Positions 38,634 to 47,428 of a stretch of DNA of 64,000 bases are shown in pieces; position 1 is the stretch's first letter; the number at the start of each line of letters is the position of its first letter. The position numbers and the translations under genes are program-made. The stretch is taken from assembly GCF_009696045.1 (NCBI RefSeq), contig NZ_VUMT01000001.1:305933-369932 (forward strand), read 5' to 3'. This DNA is from Velocimicrobium porci. Its GTDB lineage: Bacteria > Bacillota > Clostridia > Lachnospirales > Lachnospiraceae. The notes under the pieces are model-generated. The model was not told the origin of the DNA. It saw only the letters and a list, made by a program, of their open reading frames with translations, and searched no databases.

Positions 38634-39011
38634 TTAGCCCTCCTTATTAAATTCACTGAATATCTGATCAATAATCTGATGGGCTTCTTTACAGGATACT
38701 CCTTTGCAAATTCCTCTGGCAAGGATTACCCGCATTGCTTCCTCCATCTCCAGCTTCGCCTGATATTTGTCAATATCCAGTGCGACAACTGCACCCTTTC
38801 GTCTATCCAGCTTCAGATATCCTTCCTGCTTTAATATAGTATATGCTTTATTTACTGTATGCATATTAATTCCTATATTATCTGCCAGTTCCCGAACAGA
38901 AGGAAGACTTTCCCCTTCTCTCAACTGTTCATTGGCTATCCCAATAATAATTTGATTCCGTAATTGGATATAAAGTGCCTCATCACTATTAAAATCAATT
39001 GTAACGACCAT
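38634..39011 (-). CDS. GntR-family repressor (YtrA type) leading the clpC operon
   Basis: 125-residue regulator: GntR winged helix about 10-78 (ALYIQLRNQIIIGIANEQL, LPSVRELADNIGINMHTVNK, GYLKLDRRKGAVV) and a short helical C-terminus of the YtrA subfamily, too small for a ligand domain. In Bacillus and many Clostridia this operon position belongs to ctsR; CtsR is a different fold and none is present here. The promoter just upstream carries a perfect palindrome overlapping the -10, a likely autoregulatory site. AAAGG lies 11 bases before the ATG. I infer that this protein controls the mcsAB-clpC-radA operon. Confidence 0.9.
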   Translation of the reverse strand: MVVTIDFNSDEALYIQLRNQIIIGIANEQLREGESLPSVRELADNIGINMHTVNKAYTILKQEGYLKLDRRKGAVVALDIDKYQAKLEMEEAMRVILARGICKGVSCKEAHQIIDQIFSEFNKEG

Positions 39012-39059
39012 ATTATCACCAACCTTTACATCCTTAGTTATATTATCTTTAGTTATATT

Positions 39060-39080
39060 TGTTATACATAAAGTATAACA
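39060..39080. promoter_or_regulatory. Candidate GntR operator
   Basis: TGTTATAC (39060-39067), five bases, GTATAACA (39073-39080): a perfect palindrome that includes the -10 hexamer. Two further partial half-sites (TTAGTTATATT, 39034-39044 and 39049-39059) follow downstream in the leader. Palindromes near the -10 are typical of YtrA-type operators. Confidence 0.6.
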
Positions 39081-39100
39081 TAACCAAAATAAAAGTGCAA
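39072..39100 (-). promoter_or_regulatory. Promoter of the gntR-mcsA-mcsB-clpC-radA operon
   Basis: Minus-strand TTGCAC (39095-39100), a 17-base spacer and TATACT (39072-39077). The leader is about 55 bases. No CtsR heptad repeat (GGTCAAA type) is visible. Confidence 0.7.
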
Positions 39101-39210
39101 GATAAACCCTTGAATGATGAGGAAATACTTATCATTTCCATTGATAAATTTTAACTTTCAGTATAAAATAACTTATAAAAATATAATTTTATTCGATAGG
39201 GAAAAGCAAT

Positions 39211-39747
39211 ATGAAAATAGGTTTAGTTCGACATTTTAAAGTACACTGTCCTCATAAAAGAATGATGACTTCAAAAGAATTTCGTGAATGGTCCGAAAAA
39301 TACGAACATTCTAAAGTAATAAAAAAACCCGTTGAAATGTATGGAATTGAATGGGACATCTGCTATTGCAGTGACCTTCCAAGGGCTGTTACAACAGCAA
39401 AAGAAGTATATAGTGGAAATATTTATTTTGACAAACTGCTTCGTGAAGTAGATAATGCACCATTTATTCATACGGAACGATTAAAACTTCCATTTGAAAT
39501 ATGGCATATATGCGGACGCCTTGCCTGGTTTTTTCGCTCCAAAAGTCAGCCGGAATCCATCCAAGGTACCCGTAAACGGATTAATCAGTTTCTTGATAAA
39601 ATTGATTGGGAAAAAGAAAATATTCTAATTGTATTTCATGGCTTTATGCTTTTTAATTTTCAACGGGAACTTCGAAAACGCGGATTTCACGGAACAAATG
39701 TACGACATGTAAAAAATGGTTTTTTGTACGAATATACAAAAGAATAA
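39211..39747 (+). CDS. Histidine phosphatase superfamily protein
   Basis: 178-residue protein of the phosphoglycerate mutase-like clan. The catalytic histidine is in GLVRHFKV near residue 8, with F instead of the usual G after RH. SDLPRAVTTAKEVY gives the second arginine, LREVDNAPF the acidic region, and LIVFHGFMLF the second catalytic histidine. The substrate is unknown. There is no signal sequence. It stands alone between the stress operon and a convergent surface-protein gene, ending in a shared hairpin terminator. Confidence 0.85.
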   Translation: MKIGLVRHFKVHCPHKRMMTSKEFREWSEKYEHSKVIKKPVEMYGIEWDICYCSDLPRAVTTAKEVYSGNIYFDKLLREVDNAPFIHTERLKLPFEIWHICGRLAWFFRSKSQPESIQGTRKRINQFLDKIDWEKENILIVFHGFMLFNFQRELRKRGFHGTNVRHVKNGFLYEYTKE

Positions 39748-39756
39748 GAAAAAGAG

Positions 39757-39794
39757 GCTGATATAACAAAAAAGATATTACTTGTTATATCAGC
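39757..39794. terminator. Terminator between the phosphatase and cohesin-like genes
   Basis: GCTGATATAACAA (39757-39769) and TTGTTATATCAGC (39782-39794), perfect 13-base arms, then TTCCTTTTCTTTTT on the plus strand and TCTTTTTCTT on the minus strand. Serves both convergent genes. Confidence 0.85.
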
Positions 39795-39815
39795 TTCCTT
39801 TTCTTTTTAACTCTC

Positions 39816-41084
39816 TTAATATTTAAAATCTTTAAAAATGTCATCGTCTTCGTCATCAACTGCTTTCTTCTTCACGAACTGAAGTGCTAAAATGACAGAC
39901 AAAATAGTGCAGACAATTCCCAAAATAACAATCACAACAATCAACTGCATGTTATCATTCGAAGAATCGGTCTGTTCTGTTTTATCTTCCGACGTTCCGT
40001 CTAATTGATAAGGCTGTATTGTCTTTGTTGCACTGTTATACTGAAAAAATCCTGTATTTCCTTCCTCATCTGTACCATATAATAAAAAGAGTTTGCTCTT
40101 CCAGTCATTGCTTTTCATATAAGCAGGAACTGTAATCCCATCCATTCGAAGACTCGTTTTCTCATACCCTTTCAATAATTCATCTTCATTTGCCTCTTCA
40201 ATCGTAAGAGCCATAAACTGCGTCAGTTTAATCTTGCCATCTTCTTTATTGCAATGAATCCCTGACAGTTTCTCTTTCTCAACGGATTCATCACTTTCTT
40301 TCGAAGCATTTTTTGTCACTTCGATTGTATATTTTTTTGTACGACCAAGAGAAGAAGTAAGACTGATTACAATTTCATTCTTTCCTTCCTGCAATGCTTC
40401 ATTCCCAGATATAACTACCTTATCACCTTTATTTTTCGGGATTGCAGATACCCCTATTTTATCCACCGTACTGTCTACAACCACTTTATATTCATAAACT
40501 TCAGGCTCAAATAGCGGAGCAAGAATTCCATCTGATATTGTCAATGTTTCCAAAGCCGGATAAACGCCTTTGTCCTTTGTCTGTTCCTTAACTTCTGGAT
40601 TATTTACCGTTTCTTGTTCTGCGGTTTTCTTGGTTTCTCCAATCTCCATACTCAAATTGACTGAAGATACCGACATTGATACTTCCGAACTATCATAAAT
40701 AGAGGCATCGTTTTCCACCTCAAATTTACAAGTTCCATTTTTCTTTGCTTCAAACGTTAACGGATATTTTTTGCGTTTACTCTCCCCGCTTGAATTCCAA
40801 TCTGAAATCATAACCAATCCATCTCCACCAGTTGCATACAAGCCTCCTGATTTAAAAGAAACCATTTTCGTATCAAAAGAAACAAATGCTTCTACATTTC
40901 CTATTTCCTCAGAAGACTCTATAAGAACGACAACTGTAAAAGTGTCACCACTTTTCACTACTTTCCCCGGCTCAGTTAATGATATTGTCGCACTGGCAGC
41001 CAGCGAAACTGTTCCAGACAATAAAAAGCCTGAAACGCTAAGTATACACACAATTAGCCAAATATGAATCTTCTTTTCTTTCAT
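39816..41084 (-). CDS. Membrane-anchored surface protein with cohesin-like and cadherin-like domains
   Basis: 422 residues. A signal peptide ends after SVSLAAS-like residues near 30. A cohesin-type beta-sandwich spans about 32-150 (GDTFTVVVLIESSEEIGNVE, ISDWNSSG). A cadherin-like beta-sandwich (PF12733 type) spans about 178-262 (LETLTISDGILAPLFEP and TKKYTIEVTK). A globular region follows to about 370. The C-terminal membrane helix (MQLIVVIVILGIVCTILSVI) has a short acidic cytosolic tail. There is no dockerin and no LPXTG. The next gene upstream, an autolysin, ends in the same cadherin-like domain. A true cellulosome role is unlikely without dockerin partners. GGAGG precedes the ATG. Confidence 0.82.
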   Translation of the reverse strand: MKEKKIHIWLIVCILSVSGFLLSGTVSLAASATISLTEPGKVVKSGDTFTVVVLIESSEEIGNVEAFVSFDTKMVSFKSGGLYATGGDGLVMISDWNSSGESKRKKYPLTFEAKKNGTCKFEVENDASIYDSSEVSMSVSSVNLSMEIGETKKTAEQETVNNPEVKEQTKDKGVYPALETLTISDGILAPLFEPEVYEYKVVVDSTVDKIGVSAIPKNKGDKVVISGNEALQEGKNEIVISLTSSLGRTKKYTIEVTKNASKESDESVEKEKLSGIHCNKEDGKIKLTQFMALTIEEANEDELLKGYEKTSLRMDGITVPAYMKSNDWKSKLFLLYGTDEEGNTGFFQYNSATKTIQPYQLDGTSEDKTEQTDSSNDNMQLIVVIVILGIVCTILSVILALQFVKKKAVDDEDDDIFKDFKY

Positions 41085-41147
41085 ACTTTTACCTCCATTT
41101 TGCTTCCTTGCCTTTCAGACTTTTTATTCTTTTCTACTTTCGCTTAA

Positions 41148-43694
41148 TTATTTTGTTATTGTAACTTTATAAGTTTTAGTGTCTTTATTTTCAGCAGTAA
41201 CCTGTACAGTTAGTACATTGCTTCCGGAAGCAACTGTAATCTTATCCTGATTATGAATCTCTGTTGTTTTTCCATTTGACTTATATGTAATCTTCATCAA
41301 TGCCTTAGAACTTACCGTTTCCGCCGTAACTTTTAAGGAATCACTATCCGTATCCTTTAATTTCATCGTATATGAAGTAACGTTTCCAGAAAATTCTGGC
41401 GTAAAAGAACTATTTCCGAGCTTCAACGTCTTAAGCCAGTTATTTGGATTTTTAACAGTACCCGGCGTGCCACATTTCGAAGAAGGCATATTTTCATAAA
41501 CCGGAATCAAAAATACCAGTGCAGAATCTAAAACACTTGTATACCCATTGTATAGCTTGATTGCTTCTGAATTAGGTGCTTCTACATTAGCCATATATTG
41601 ATGGGAATAAGTAGATGTGCCGGTCACATTAAATTTTTGCAGATATATCGTATTCTGTCCACGATTAATATATTGCTTTCCAATGTATTTTGCCCCACCG
41701 ACAATCGCTTTATACTGATTATCCCATGGAAGTAAATATGTCTTTTGATCTGTCGCTGTTGATTTTAACCCTTGTGCAAATCTTAAACCATTCACAATCG
41801 CACCGCCTGCTGCTGTGCTATGTGTTGCTCCAATATTATAAAAATTATAATATCCTTCATAACCGGAATACTTTCCACTGGCAGATCCACTTAACGTCGT
41901 ACTATTAGAAACAACTTCCTGCTTTACCCTCGTTGCCAAATGAAACGGACTTACTCCCGATTCTTTTGCCGCGTCAATAAACGTGTTACTATACAAAATA
42001 GATTTACTTTTGCTATCTTCTTTATAAGAATATTTTGTATTATAAAGCGGTGTATTTGCAAGAATCTTTTCTACACCATCCTTCGTTTCATAGGAAGGTT
42101 GATATTCCAATGTTGCAAATTGGAATATTCCACGTTCAAGTAAGAAATTCCTTGGATCCATATAATATTCAATTGCCTCTTTTGAAGCAGTTACCCATGT
42201 ACTTCCATCATATGGAATAAATTTATCAGTCGCCCAATTATATGCTCCCTCTTCAAATGATTTCCAACCATCTGTTTTATTCACACTGATTAAATTTAGT
42301 CCTACCTTTGATTCTTTTTCAATTACCGTATTCCAATTTAATCCTGTCTTATATGCCTTAAAAATCCAATTTGGATGAACTTTATGTAACTCTTTTAATG
42401 CACTTCGATAGCTTTCCGGAAATCCCTGTTCTTTTAGGTAAGAGTCAATATCCGTAACCGGTTCTGGCGTATTGGTTGGAGCCGGTGTTTTTGTCGGTGT
42501 CGGACTCTTAGTTGGAGTTGGAGTCTTTGTCGGTGTCGGACTTTCAGTTGGAGTTGGCGTTTTTGTTGGTGTCGGACTCTTAGTTGGAATTACATCATCA
42601 GAAGAATTACTAAATGAAATGTAATCACCTGACACATATCCCGTCAATGTCTTTTTCTCATAAGAAAACGATATCTTATACCATGTCACTTTTCCAACCT
42701 TTTTTTCTCCTTGAACCGTAACTGTCTGTCCTTTCTTAAGAACTACGTTCACCCCATTATAAGAAAGCTGTTGTTTATCTGTCCCTGCACCTGTTCGGAC
42801 TCTTAAACCGTCTGCTGTTACAGTACCGATCTTTTTTTTCGTTGCAGAACTAATAATTTGTTTCTTTAGACTTACCTTGTTGGCCGCAATATATCCTGTT
42901 CGTTCTTTGCCACCATAGGGAAACTGAACTTTATACCATTTTATCCCCTTAGAATCTGTTACTTCTTTTGTAATTGTCAATGCCTTACTATCTTTTAGCG
43001 TTACTTTCTTCTTATTGACCATCAGGTAATCTTTTTTCTCCCCTGCGCCAGTTCTGATTGCCACACTGCTATTACTTTTAACAACCGCACTCACCTTTTT
43101 CGATAAAGTAAGCTTTGCATAATTGCTTAAAATATATCCCTTTTGTGTTTTATTTTTAAACTTAAAAGAAACATAATACCATTTTTCAGAACCTCTTGTT
43201 ATTTCCTGACGAATTGTCAATGCTGTTCCCTTTTCCAACGCAACCTTTTGTTTGCTTACCATAAGCTGTTCTGACGAGGTTGATGGTTTCTTTCGTACAT
43301 TTAGACTGGTTGCTGTTACCTTAGCCGGAATACTGATTGTTGTAGACGCAGTTTCCTTGTTACTAATACTTGTCTTAATATACTCACTTGATACATAACC
43401 GTTTAAAGTCTTTCCCTGATATGCAAATGATACCTTATACCACGTAACTTCTTTTACTTTCGTCTGTGCTTTAATCGTTACAGAAGTACCTTTTGCCAAT
43501 AAAACATTCTTGTTTTGATAGGTTAGTATCGGTTTGTCTGTTCCGGCATTTGTGCGGACTCTAAGACCATCAGTTATAACAGTGCCTTTGGCAAATGCTT
43601 TTACAGTTTCTACGTCACTTCTACCTGACCATATATTGATTCCAATTATAAAACATACCGTCAAAAGTAAACTAAAAATAATTCTTTTTTTCAC
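41148..43694 (-). CDS. Secreted autolysin: SH3b repeats, glucosaminidase, cadherin-like domain
   Basis: About 848 residues, exported. A signal/anchor at about 1-25 is followed by bacterial SH3 domains repeated four times (about 35-365; each with LRVRT, LNVRK or VAIRTGAG and a closing GY(V/I) segment), then a Thr-Pro-Ser repeat linker (TPTKTPTPTESPTPTK and variants). The N-acetylglucosaminidase domain spans about 430-720 (FPESYRSALKELHKVHPNWI, HLATRVKQEV) and would cut the glycan backbone. A C-terminal cadherin-like beta-sandwich (LKTLKLGNSSFTPEF) matches the neighbour protein. The start is GTG at 43694 with AGGAGG seven bases upstream; no ATG is usable. Confidence 0.88.
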   Translation of the reverse strand: MKKRIIFSLLLTVCFIIGINIWSGRSDVETVKAFAKGTVITDGLRVRTNAGTDKPILTYQNKNVLLAKGTSVTIKAQTKVKEVTWYKVSFAYQGKTLNGYVSSEYIKTSISNKETASTTISIPAKVTATSLNVRKKPSTSSEQLMVSKQKVALEKGTALTIRQEITRGSEKWYYVSFKFKNKTQKGYILSNYAKLTLSKKVSAVVKSNSSVAIRTGAGEKKDYLMVNKKKVTLKDSKALTITKEVTDSKGIKWYKVQFPYGGKERTGYIAANKVSLKKQIISSATKKKIGTVTADGLRVRTGAGTDKQQLSYNGVNVVLKKGQTVTVQGEKKVGKVTWYKISFSYEKKTLTGYVSGDYISFSNSSDDVIPTKSPTPTKTPTPTESPTPTKTPTPTKSPTPTKTPAPTNTPEPVTDIDSYLKEQGFPESYRSALKELHKVHPNWIFKAYKTGLNWNTVIEKESKVGLNLISVNKTDGWKSFEEGAYNWATDKFIPYDGSTWVTASKEAIEYYMDPRNFLLERGIFQFATLEYQPSYETKDGVEKILANTPLYNTKYSYKEDSKSKSILYSNTFIDAAKESGVSPFHLATRVKQEVVSNSTTLSGSASGKYSGYEGYYNFYNIGATHSTAAGGAIVNGLRFAQGLKSTATDQKTYLLPWDNQYKAIVGGAKYIGKQYINRGQNTIYLQKFNVTGTSTYSHQYMANVEAPNSEAIKLYNGYTSVLDSALVFLIPVYENMPSSKCGTPGTVKNPNNWLKTLKLGNSSFTPEFSGNVTSYTMKLKDTDSDSLKVTAETVSSKALMKITYKSNGKTTEIHNQDKITVASGSNVLTVQVTAENKDTKTYKVTITK

Positions 43695-43803
43695 GCTACT
43701 GCCTCCTTTTCTCTTCTGCAGCTTATTCTCATCCCTACCATTAAATGAGATTATAAAATTCACCTATGGCATATTTATGGCATGAAAGCGTGCCTTATTT
43801 CTC

Positions 43804-44682
43804 TTAACGGCTCTTTTTAAGAAGTTGTTTTAATTCATCTACTTCAAATACATAATTTGTATTGCAAAAATGACAATTTACCTCAATTGGTTTATTATCG
43901 TCAATCATTTCTTTTATATCTTTTTTTCCAATACTGATAATTGCTTTTTCTACCCTTTCCTTCGAACAGTTACAGCTATATTTTGTATCAATCCGTTCCA
44001 TAATTTCTACACCAAACTCGCCAAGAACCTGTTCTAAAATCATTTCCGGTGTCATATCAGCATCTAACATACTTGTAATCGAAGTAATCTCTTTAATCTT
44101 TTCTTCCAGACGACTAATAACTGCCTCATCAGCAAATGGCATTAATTGAATAATAAATCCACCGGCCTGTTTCACTGTATTATCCTTATTCATAAGAACA
44201 CCTAATGCAACCGCTGATGGCACCTGCTCTGATGTTGCAAAATAATAGGTTAAATCTTCTGCAATTTCACCTGATACAAGATGAGTCTGTCCAACATATG
44301 GCTCTTTTAATCCCATATCTTTTATGACGCTTAATACACCAAGATCTAATGCTTTTCCGACATCTAATTTTCCCTGACTGTTTGGTGGCAACATAACATT
44401 TGGATTATTTACATAGCCTTTTACGTTTGCTTTCGAATCTGCAGTAACTGTCAATCCCTCAATTGGACCATTGCACTGAATCTGAAGAGTCAGCATGTCA
44501 CTTTCTCCCTTCATCATGCTTCCCATCATACTTCCGGCCGTCAACAATCTTCCAAGTGCAGCAGTCGCTACCGGACTGGTATTGTGAATACTTCTCGCAT
44601 GTTCTACTAATTCTTTTGTTGTAGCCGCAAATGCACGAATCTGATTATCTGCAGCTGTTGCTCTTACGATATAATCTGCCAT
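43804..44682 (-). CDS. hslO: Redox-regulated chaperone Hsp33
   Basis: Holdase activated by oxidative unfolding. 292 residues with the N-terminal dimerisation core (ELVEHARSIHNTSPVATAAL, then ALGRLLTAGSMMG) and the C-terminal redox switch: C237-N-C239 and C270-H-F-C273 bind zinc when reduced and form disulfides under oxidative stress. AGGAGG precedes the ATG. An intergenic double hairpin (44715-44774) lies upstream and may affect its expression. Confidence 0.97.
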   Translation of the reverse strand: MADYIVRATAADNQIRAFAATTKELVEHARSIHNTSPVATAALGRLLTAGSMMGSMMKGESDMLTLQIQCNGPIEGLTVTADSKANVKGYVNNPNVMLPPNSQGKLDVGKALDLGVLSVIKDMGLKEPYVGQTHLVSGEIAEDLTYYFATSEQVPSAVALGVLMNKDNTVKQAGGFIIQLMPFADEAVISRLEEKIKEITSITSMLDADMTPEMILEQVLGEFGVEIMERIDTKYSCNCSKERVEKAIISIGKKDIKEMIDDNKPIEVNCHFCNTNYVFEVDELKQLLKKSR

Positions 44683-44714
44683 ATTTTCCTCCTAAATTGA
44701 AACAAATGCTGTTG

Positions 44715-44774
44715 GGGTCAAAATATCTTTTGACCCCTGATACCTACGGATGCCTATGCACTTTGTGGTATCAA
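44715..44774. repeat. Two adjacent hairpins in the hslO leader
   Basis: GGGGTCAAAA (44715-44724) with TTTTGACCCC (44729-44738) is a perfect 10-base stem on a 4-base loop. Directly adjoining, TGATACC (44739-44745) pairs with GGTATCA (44768-44774). There is no T-run on the minus strand, so it is not a simple terminator. It could be a REP-like element or an mRNA-processing structure. Confidence 0.55.
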
Positions 44775-44779
44775 CAAAT

Positions 44780-45574
44780 CTAAATATAATATTTTCCTTT
44801 TTGCCTTCCTTCCTTTGCAATCACATAAATACGCTCACTATTTTCTTTGGGCGGCTCTTTTGTAAATGCATCATAAGCTGTTACAAATTCCATTCCTGCT
44901 TTTTTTAACAACTCTTTTATTTCCTCTAAAGAATAAGCTTTTTGATAATGAGTTTCCTGAAAACGATAAAAAATTTCTCCGTCTTCTTCCTCAGATTCTT
45001 CTATATCTGCTTTTACAAATACCGCTAAGTCATACTGGTTAATTTGTGTATCACTATCATAGTAATTATCCCAGATAAAACCAGAGTCTTCCCTGTTTTC
45101 CGCAAATGTATTATCGGCTAAAACTGTCTGATATTTATATTCTGTATTTAAATCAAATATAAAAAGTCCTTCCCTGTCTAAATAATTATTGACAAGTTTA
45201 AATACTTTTAACAAATCTTTGGAATCTAAAATGTAATTTATACTGTCACAGATACTGACAAATGCAGACACTGTTCCATAAAGCTCAAATTCTCTCATAT
45301 CTTGCAAAAGATATAAAATCGACTGCTCATGATCCATTGCTTTTTCTCTTGCAATCATAAGCATTTCCTCTGAATTATCAATTCCTATCATATCATATCC
45401 TGCATGTGCCAAATGTTCGGTCACATTTCCGGTGCCACAGCCTAAATCCGCAACAATACCGTCTTTTATATGATATTCATTCAATAACGAAATAACGTAA
45501 TTACTCCATTCGTCATAAGGAATATTATCCATAAATTCGTCATAAACCTGAGCAAATCCCGTATATGCCTCCAT
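44780..45574 (-). CDS. Class I SAM-dependent methyltransferase
   Basis: 264-residue cytosolic methyltransferase of unknown substrate. The N-terminus is MEAYTGFAQVYDEFMDN; motif I is VADLGCGTGNVTEHL near 40-55 and motif II the acidic IGIDNSEEML. An insert with DSDTQINQYDLAVFV follows, and the C-terminus is EEIKELLKKAGMEF. Small-molecule (UbiE/Rebm-like) activity is as far as the sequence allows. Start set at 45574: AAGGA is nine bases upstream, and the longer frame would run into the udk terminator. Confidence 0.87.
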   Translation of the reverse strand: MEAYTGFAQVYDEFMDNIPYDEWSNYVISLLNEYHIKDGIVADLGCGTGNVTEHLAHAGYDMIGIDNSEEMLMIAREKAMDHEQSILYLLQDMREFELYGTVSAFVSICDSINYILDSKDLLKVFKLVNNYLDREGLFIFDLNTEYKYQTVLADNTFAENREDSGFIWDNYYDSDTQINQYDLAVFVKADIEESEEEDGEIFYRFQETHYQKAYSLEEIKELLKKAGMEFVTAYDAFTKEPPKENSERIYVIAKEGRQKGKYYI

Positions 45575-45601
45575 ACTACATATTCCTTTCTTCTTAAACG
45601 A

Positions 45602-45652
45602 AAAAACAAAAAGCAAACACTTATAACCAAAACGCCTATGCGTCTGCTTTTT
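45602..45652 (-). terminator. Terminator after udk
   Basis: In the minus-strand RNA AAAAAGCAGACGC pairs over 13 positions (two G-U) with GUGUUUGCUUUUU (plus 45640-45652 and 45608-45620). GUUUUUUC follows. Confidence 0.8.
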
Positions 45653-45672
45653 GTCTTTTATCTCTTATTTTC

Positions 45673-46284
45673 TTATAAAAAAGCTTTAATTCTCTCAATT
45701 AGCATCTTAACTGCTACCTCATTCATTCCACCCCGCGGAATAATCACATCAGCATACTTCTTTGTTGGTTCTACAAACTGCTCATGCATTGGCTTTACTG
45801 TCTCTGTATATTGATTGATGACAGAATCTAAGCTTCTTCCCCGTTCTTTTACATCTCTTAAAATTCTTCGTATAATACGCTCGTCTGCATCTGTATCTAC
45901 AAAAATTTTAATATCCATAAGATCCCTTAACTCTATATTTTCATAGATTAAAAATCCTTCTACAATAATAACTCTGGCAGGCTCTACCTTTACTGTTTCC
46001 TTTGCCCTGTTATGAATTGCATAATCATATACTGGCCTTTCGATTGAATTTCCATTCTTCAATTGCAGAATATCCTGAATCAAACGTTCTGTATCAAATG
46101 CAGTTGGATGGTCATAGTTTAACTTACATCTCTCTTCAAATGGCATCTCATCATGTGCTTTATAGTAACAATCGTGATTTAATAATGCCACACTTTCAGC
46201 AAATTCTTCTTTCAAACGGTTGGCAACCGTTGTTTTTCCTGATGCTGACCCACCTGCGACACCAATGATTACAACTTCCTCCAT
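45673..46284 (-). CDS. udk: Uridine kinase
   Basis: Phosphorylates uridine and cytidine with ATP or GTP in pyrimidine salvage. 203 residues: P-loop GGSASGKTT near 10-18, the acidic NHDCYYK segment near 37, YDHPTAFD near 58, and the LID-type arginine stretch RRILRDVKERGRS near 140. AGGAG precedes the ATG. It follows nadA by 82 bases with no clear terminator between, so the two may be co-transcribed. Confidence 0.95.
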   Translation of the reverse strand: MEEVVIIGVAGGSASGKTTVANRLKEEFAESVALLNHDCYYKAHDEMPFEERCKLNYDHPTAFDTERLIQDILQLKNGNSIERPVYDYAIHNRAKETVKVEPARVIIVEGFLIYENIELRDLMDIKIFVDTDADERIIRRILRDVKERGRSLDSVINQYTETVKPMHEQFVEPTKKYADVIIPRGGMNEVAVKMLIERIKAFL

Positions 46285-46365
46285 TCAATTACTCCTATCT
46301 TGTTTTTTAACTCATTTTAGCACATTTTGTAGAAAAGGAAAAGAGGAGATATAAAACAAGAAAAA

Positions 46366-47274
46366 TTATTTCTCGGATAATTCTAACATTTTTTCCAATG
46401 GTTTTTTTGCCAATCTTATTGTATCTTCTGACAATTCTACAATTTGTTCCGGTTTTTCCTGCTCTAATGTCTGTCTGATTTTTTCTAATGTAACCAGTTT
46501 CATTCCCTGACAAACTTGCTTTTCGCCTGCAAGGTAGAAATCTTTATTCGGACAATTTTTTCTCAATTCATATAAAATTCCTTTTTCTGTACATACAATA
46601 AATTCTTCTGCTTCTTCCTTTTTAGCTGCCTGAATTAAAAACGAAGTACTTCCCACATAATCTCCTAACAAAATCACATCACTTTGACATTCAGGATGTA
46701 CTAATACTTTAGCATTCGGATACTGTTTTATTTTTCTTTTCACACTGTCAGCAGTAATATCCTGATGGACAGGGCAATATCCAGAATTAAATATGAATTT
46801 CTTTTCTGGTATTTGTTCCGCTATGTAATGCCCTAAATTATAATCCGGAATAAAATAAATATATTCATTTGGTAAATTCTTTACAATTTTTAACGCATTG
46901 GAAGATGTAACACATACATCAACATACTGTTTTAATTCTGCCGTTGAATTAATATAACACACAACTGCTACATCTTTATATTGCTTTTTTATTTCCTCGA
47001 TTTTCGAAATTTCCGCCATGTGTGCCATTGGACAATCAGCTGTCGCATCTGGTAATAACACTTTTTTATTTGGATTTAATAATTTAGCACTCTCTCCCAT
47101 AAAAGTTACACCGCAAAACAAAATTGTTTTCTGAGGAACTGTAGTTGCAATTTTACTAAGATAATAAGAATCCCCTACATAATCGGCAACCTTTTGTACC
47201 TCATCGTCCACATAATAATGTGCCAATATAACAACATCCTTTTCTTTTTTTAACTGTTCAATTGATTTTATCAT
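46366..47274 (-). CDS. nadA: Quinolinate synthase A
   Basis: [4Fe-4S] enzyme condensing iminoaspartate with DHAP to quinolinate in de novo NAD synthesis. About 302 residues after start correction. Visible are ILAHYYVDDEVQKVADYVGDS near the N-terminus, FCGVTFMGESAKLLNP with the first cluster cysteine, DATADCPMA, VHPECQSDV with the second, and CPNKDF toward the C-terminus for the third. The open frame extends 43 codons upstream through the promoter; AAAGGAC eight bases before the ATG at 47274 decides. nadB and nadC are not adjacent. nadE lies 10 kb away in the same window. Confidence 0.95.
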   Translation of the reverse strand: MIKSIEQLKKEKDVVILAHYYVDDEVQKVADYVGDSYYLSKIATTVPQKTILFCGVTFMGESAKLLNPNKKVLLPDATADCPMAHMAEISKIEEIKKQYKDVAVVCYINSTAELKQYVDVCVTSSNALKIVKNLPNEYIYFIPDYNLGHYIAEQIPEKKFIFNSGYCPVHQDITADSVKRKIKQYPNAKVLVHPECQSDVILLGDYVGSTSFLIQAAKKEEAEEFIVCTEKGILYELRKNCPNKDFYLAGEKQVCQGMKLVTLEKIRQTLEQEKPEQIVELSEDTIRLAKKPLEKMLELSEK

Positions 47275-47305
47275 AGCTGTAAGTCCTTTCTTCCAAACTA
47301 AATCT

Positions 47306-47334
47306 ACTATGACACACGAATTTCTTTTTGTCAA
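47306..47334 (-). promoter_or_regulatory. nadA promoter
   Basis: Minus-strand TTGACA (47329-47334), a 17-base spacer and CATAGT (47306-47311). Leader about 25 bases. Confidence 0.65.
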
Positions 47335-47364
47335 TACATATGTCTTGTCAGATAATTCATCTCC

Positions 47365-47424
47365 AACGCAGTGCGTTCCCGCCCGGAGGGCTTTTATATT
47401 CATAGGACGGAATTTCCTATGAAT
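47365..47424. repeat. Triple-palindrome intergenic repeat, copy 1
   Basis: Three palindromes in a row: AACGCA-G-TGCGTT (47365-47377), GCCC-GGA-GGGC (47381-47391) and ATTCATAGGA/TCCTATGAAT (47398-47407 and 47415-47424, 7-base centre). The last two parts recur at 63336-63371, next to the group II intron. This looks like a REP-type mobile palindromic repeat. Confidence 0.65.
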
Positions 47425-47428
47425 AAAG

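Noticed and set aside
39816..41084. Cellulosome scaffoldin for the cohesin-like protein
   Set aside because: There is a single cohesin-like domain, no dockerin protein in the window, and a membrane anchor. The domain is common in non-cellulosomal surface proteins.
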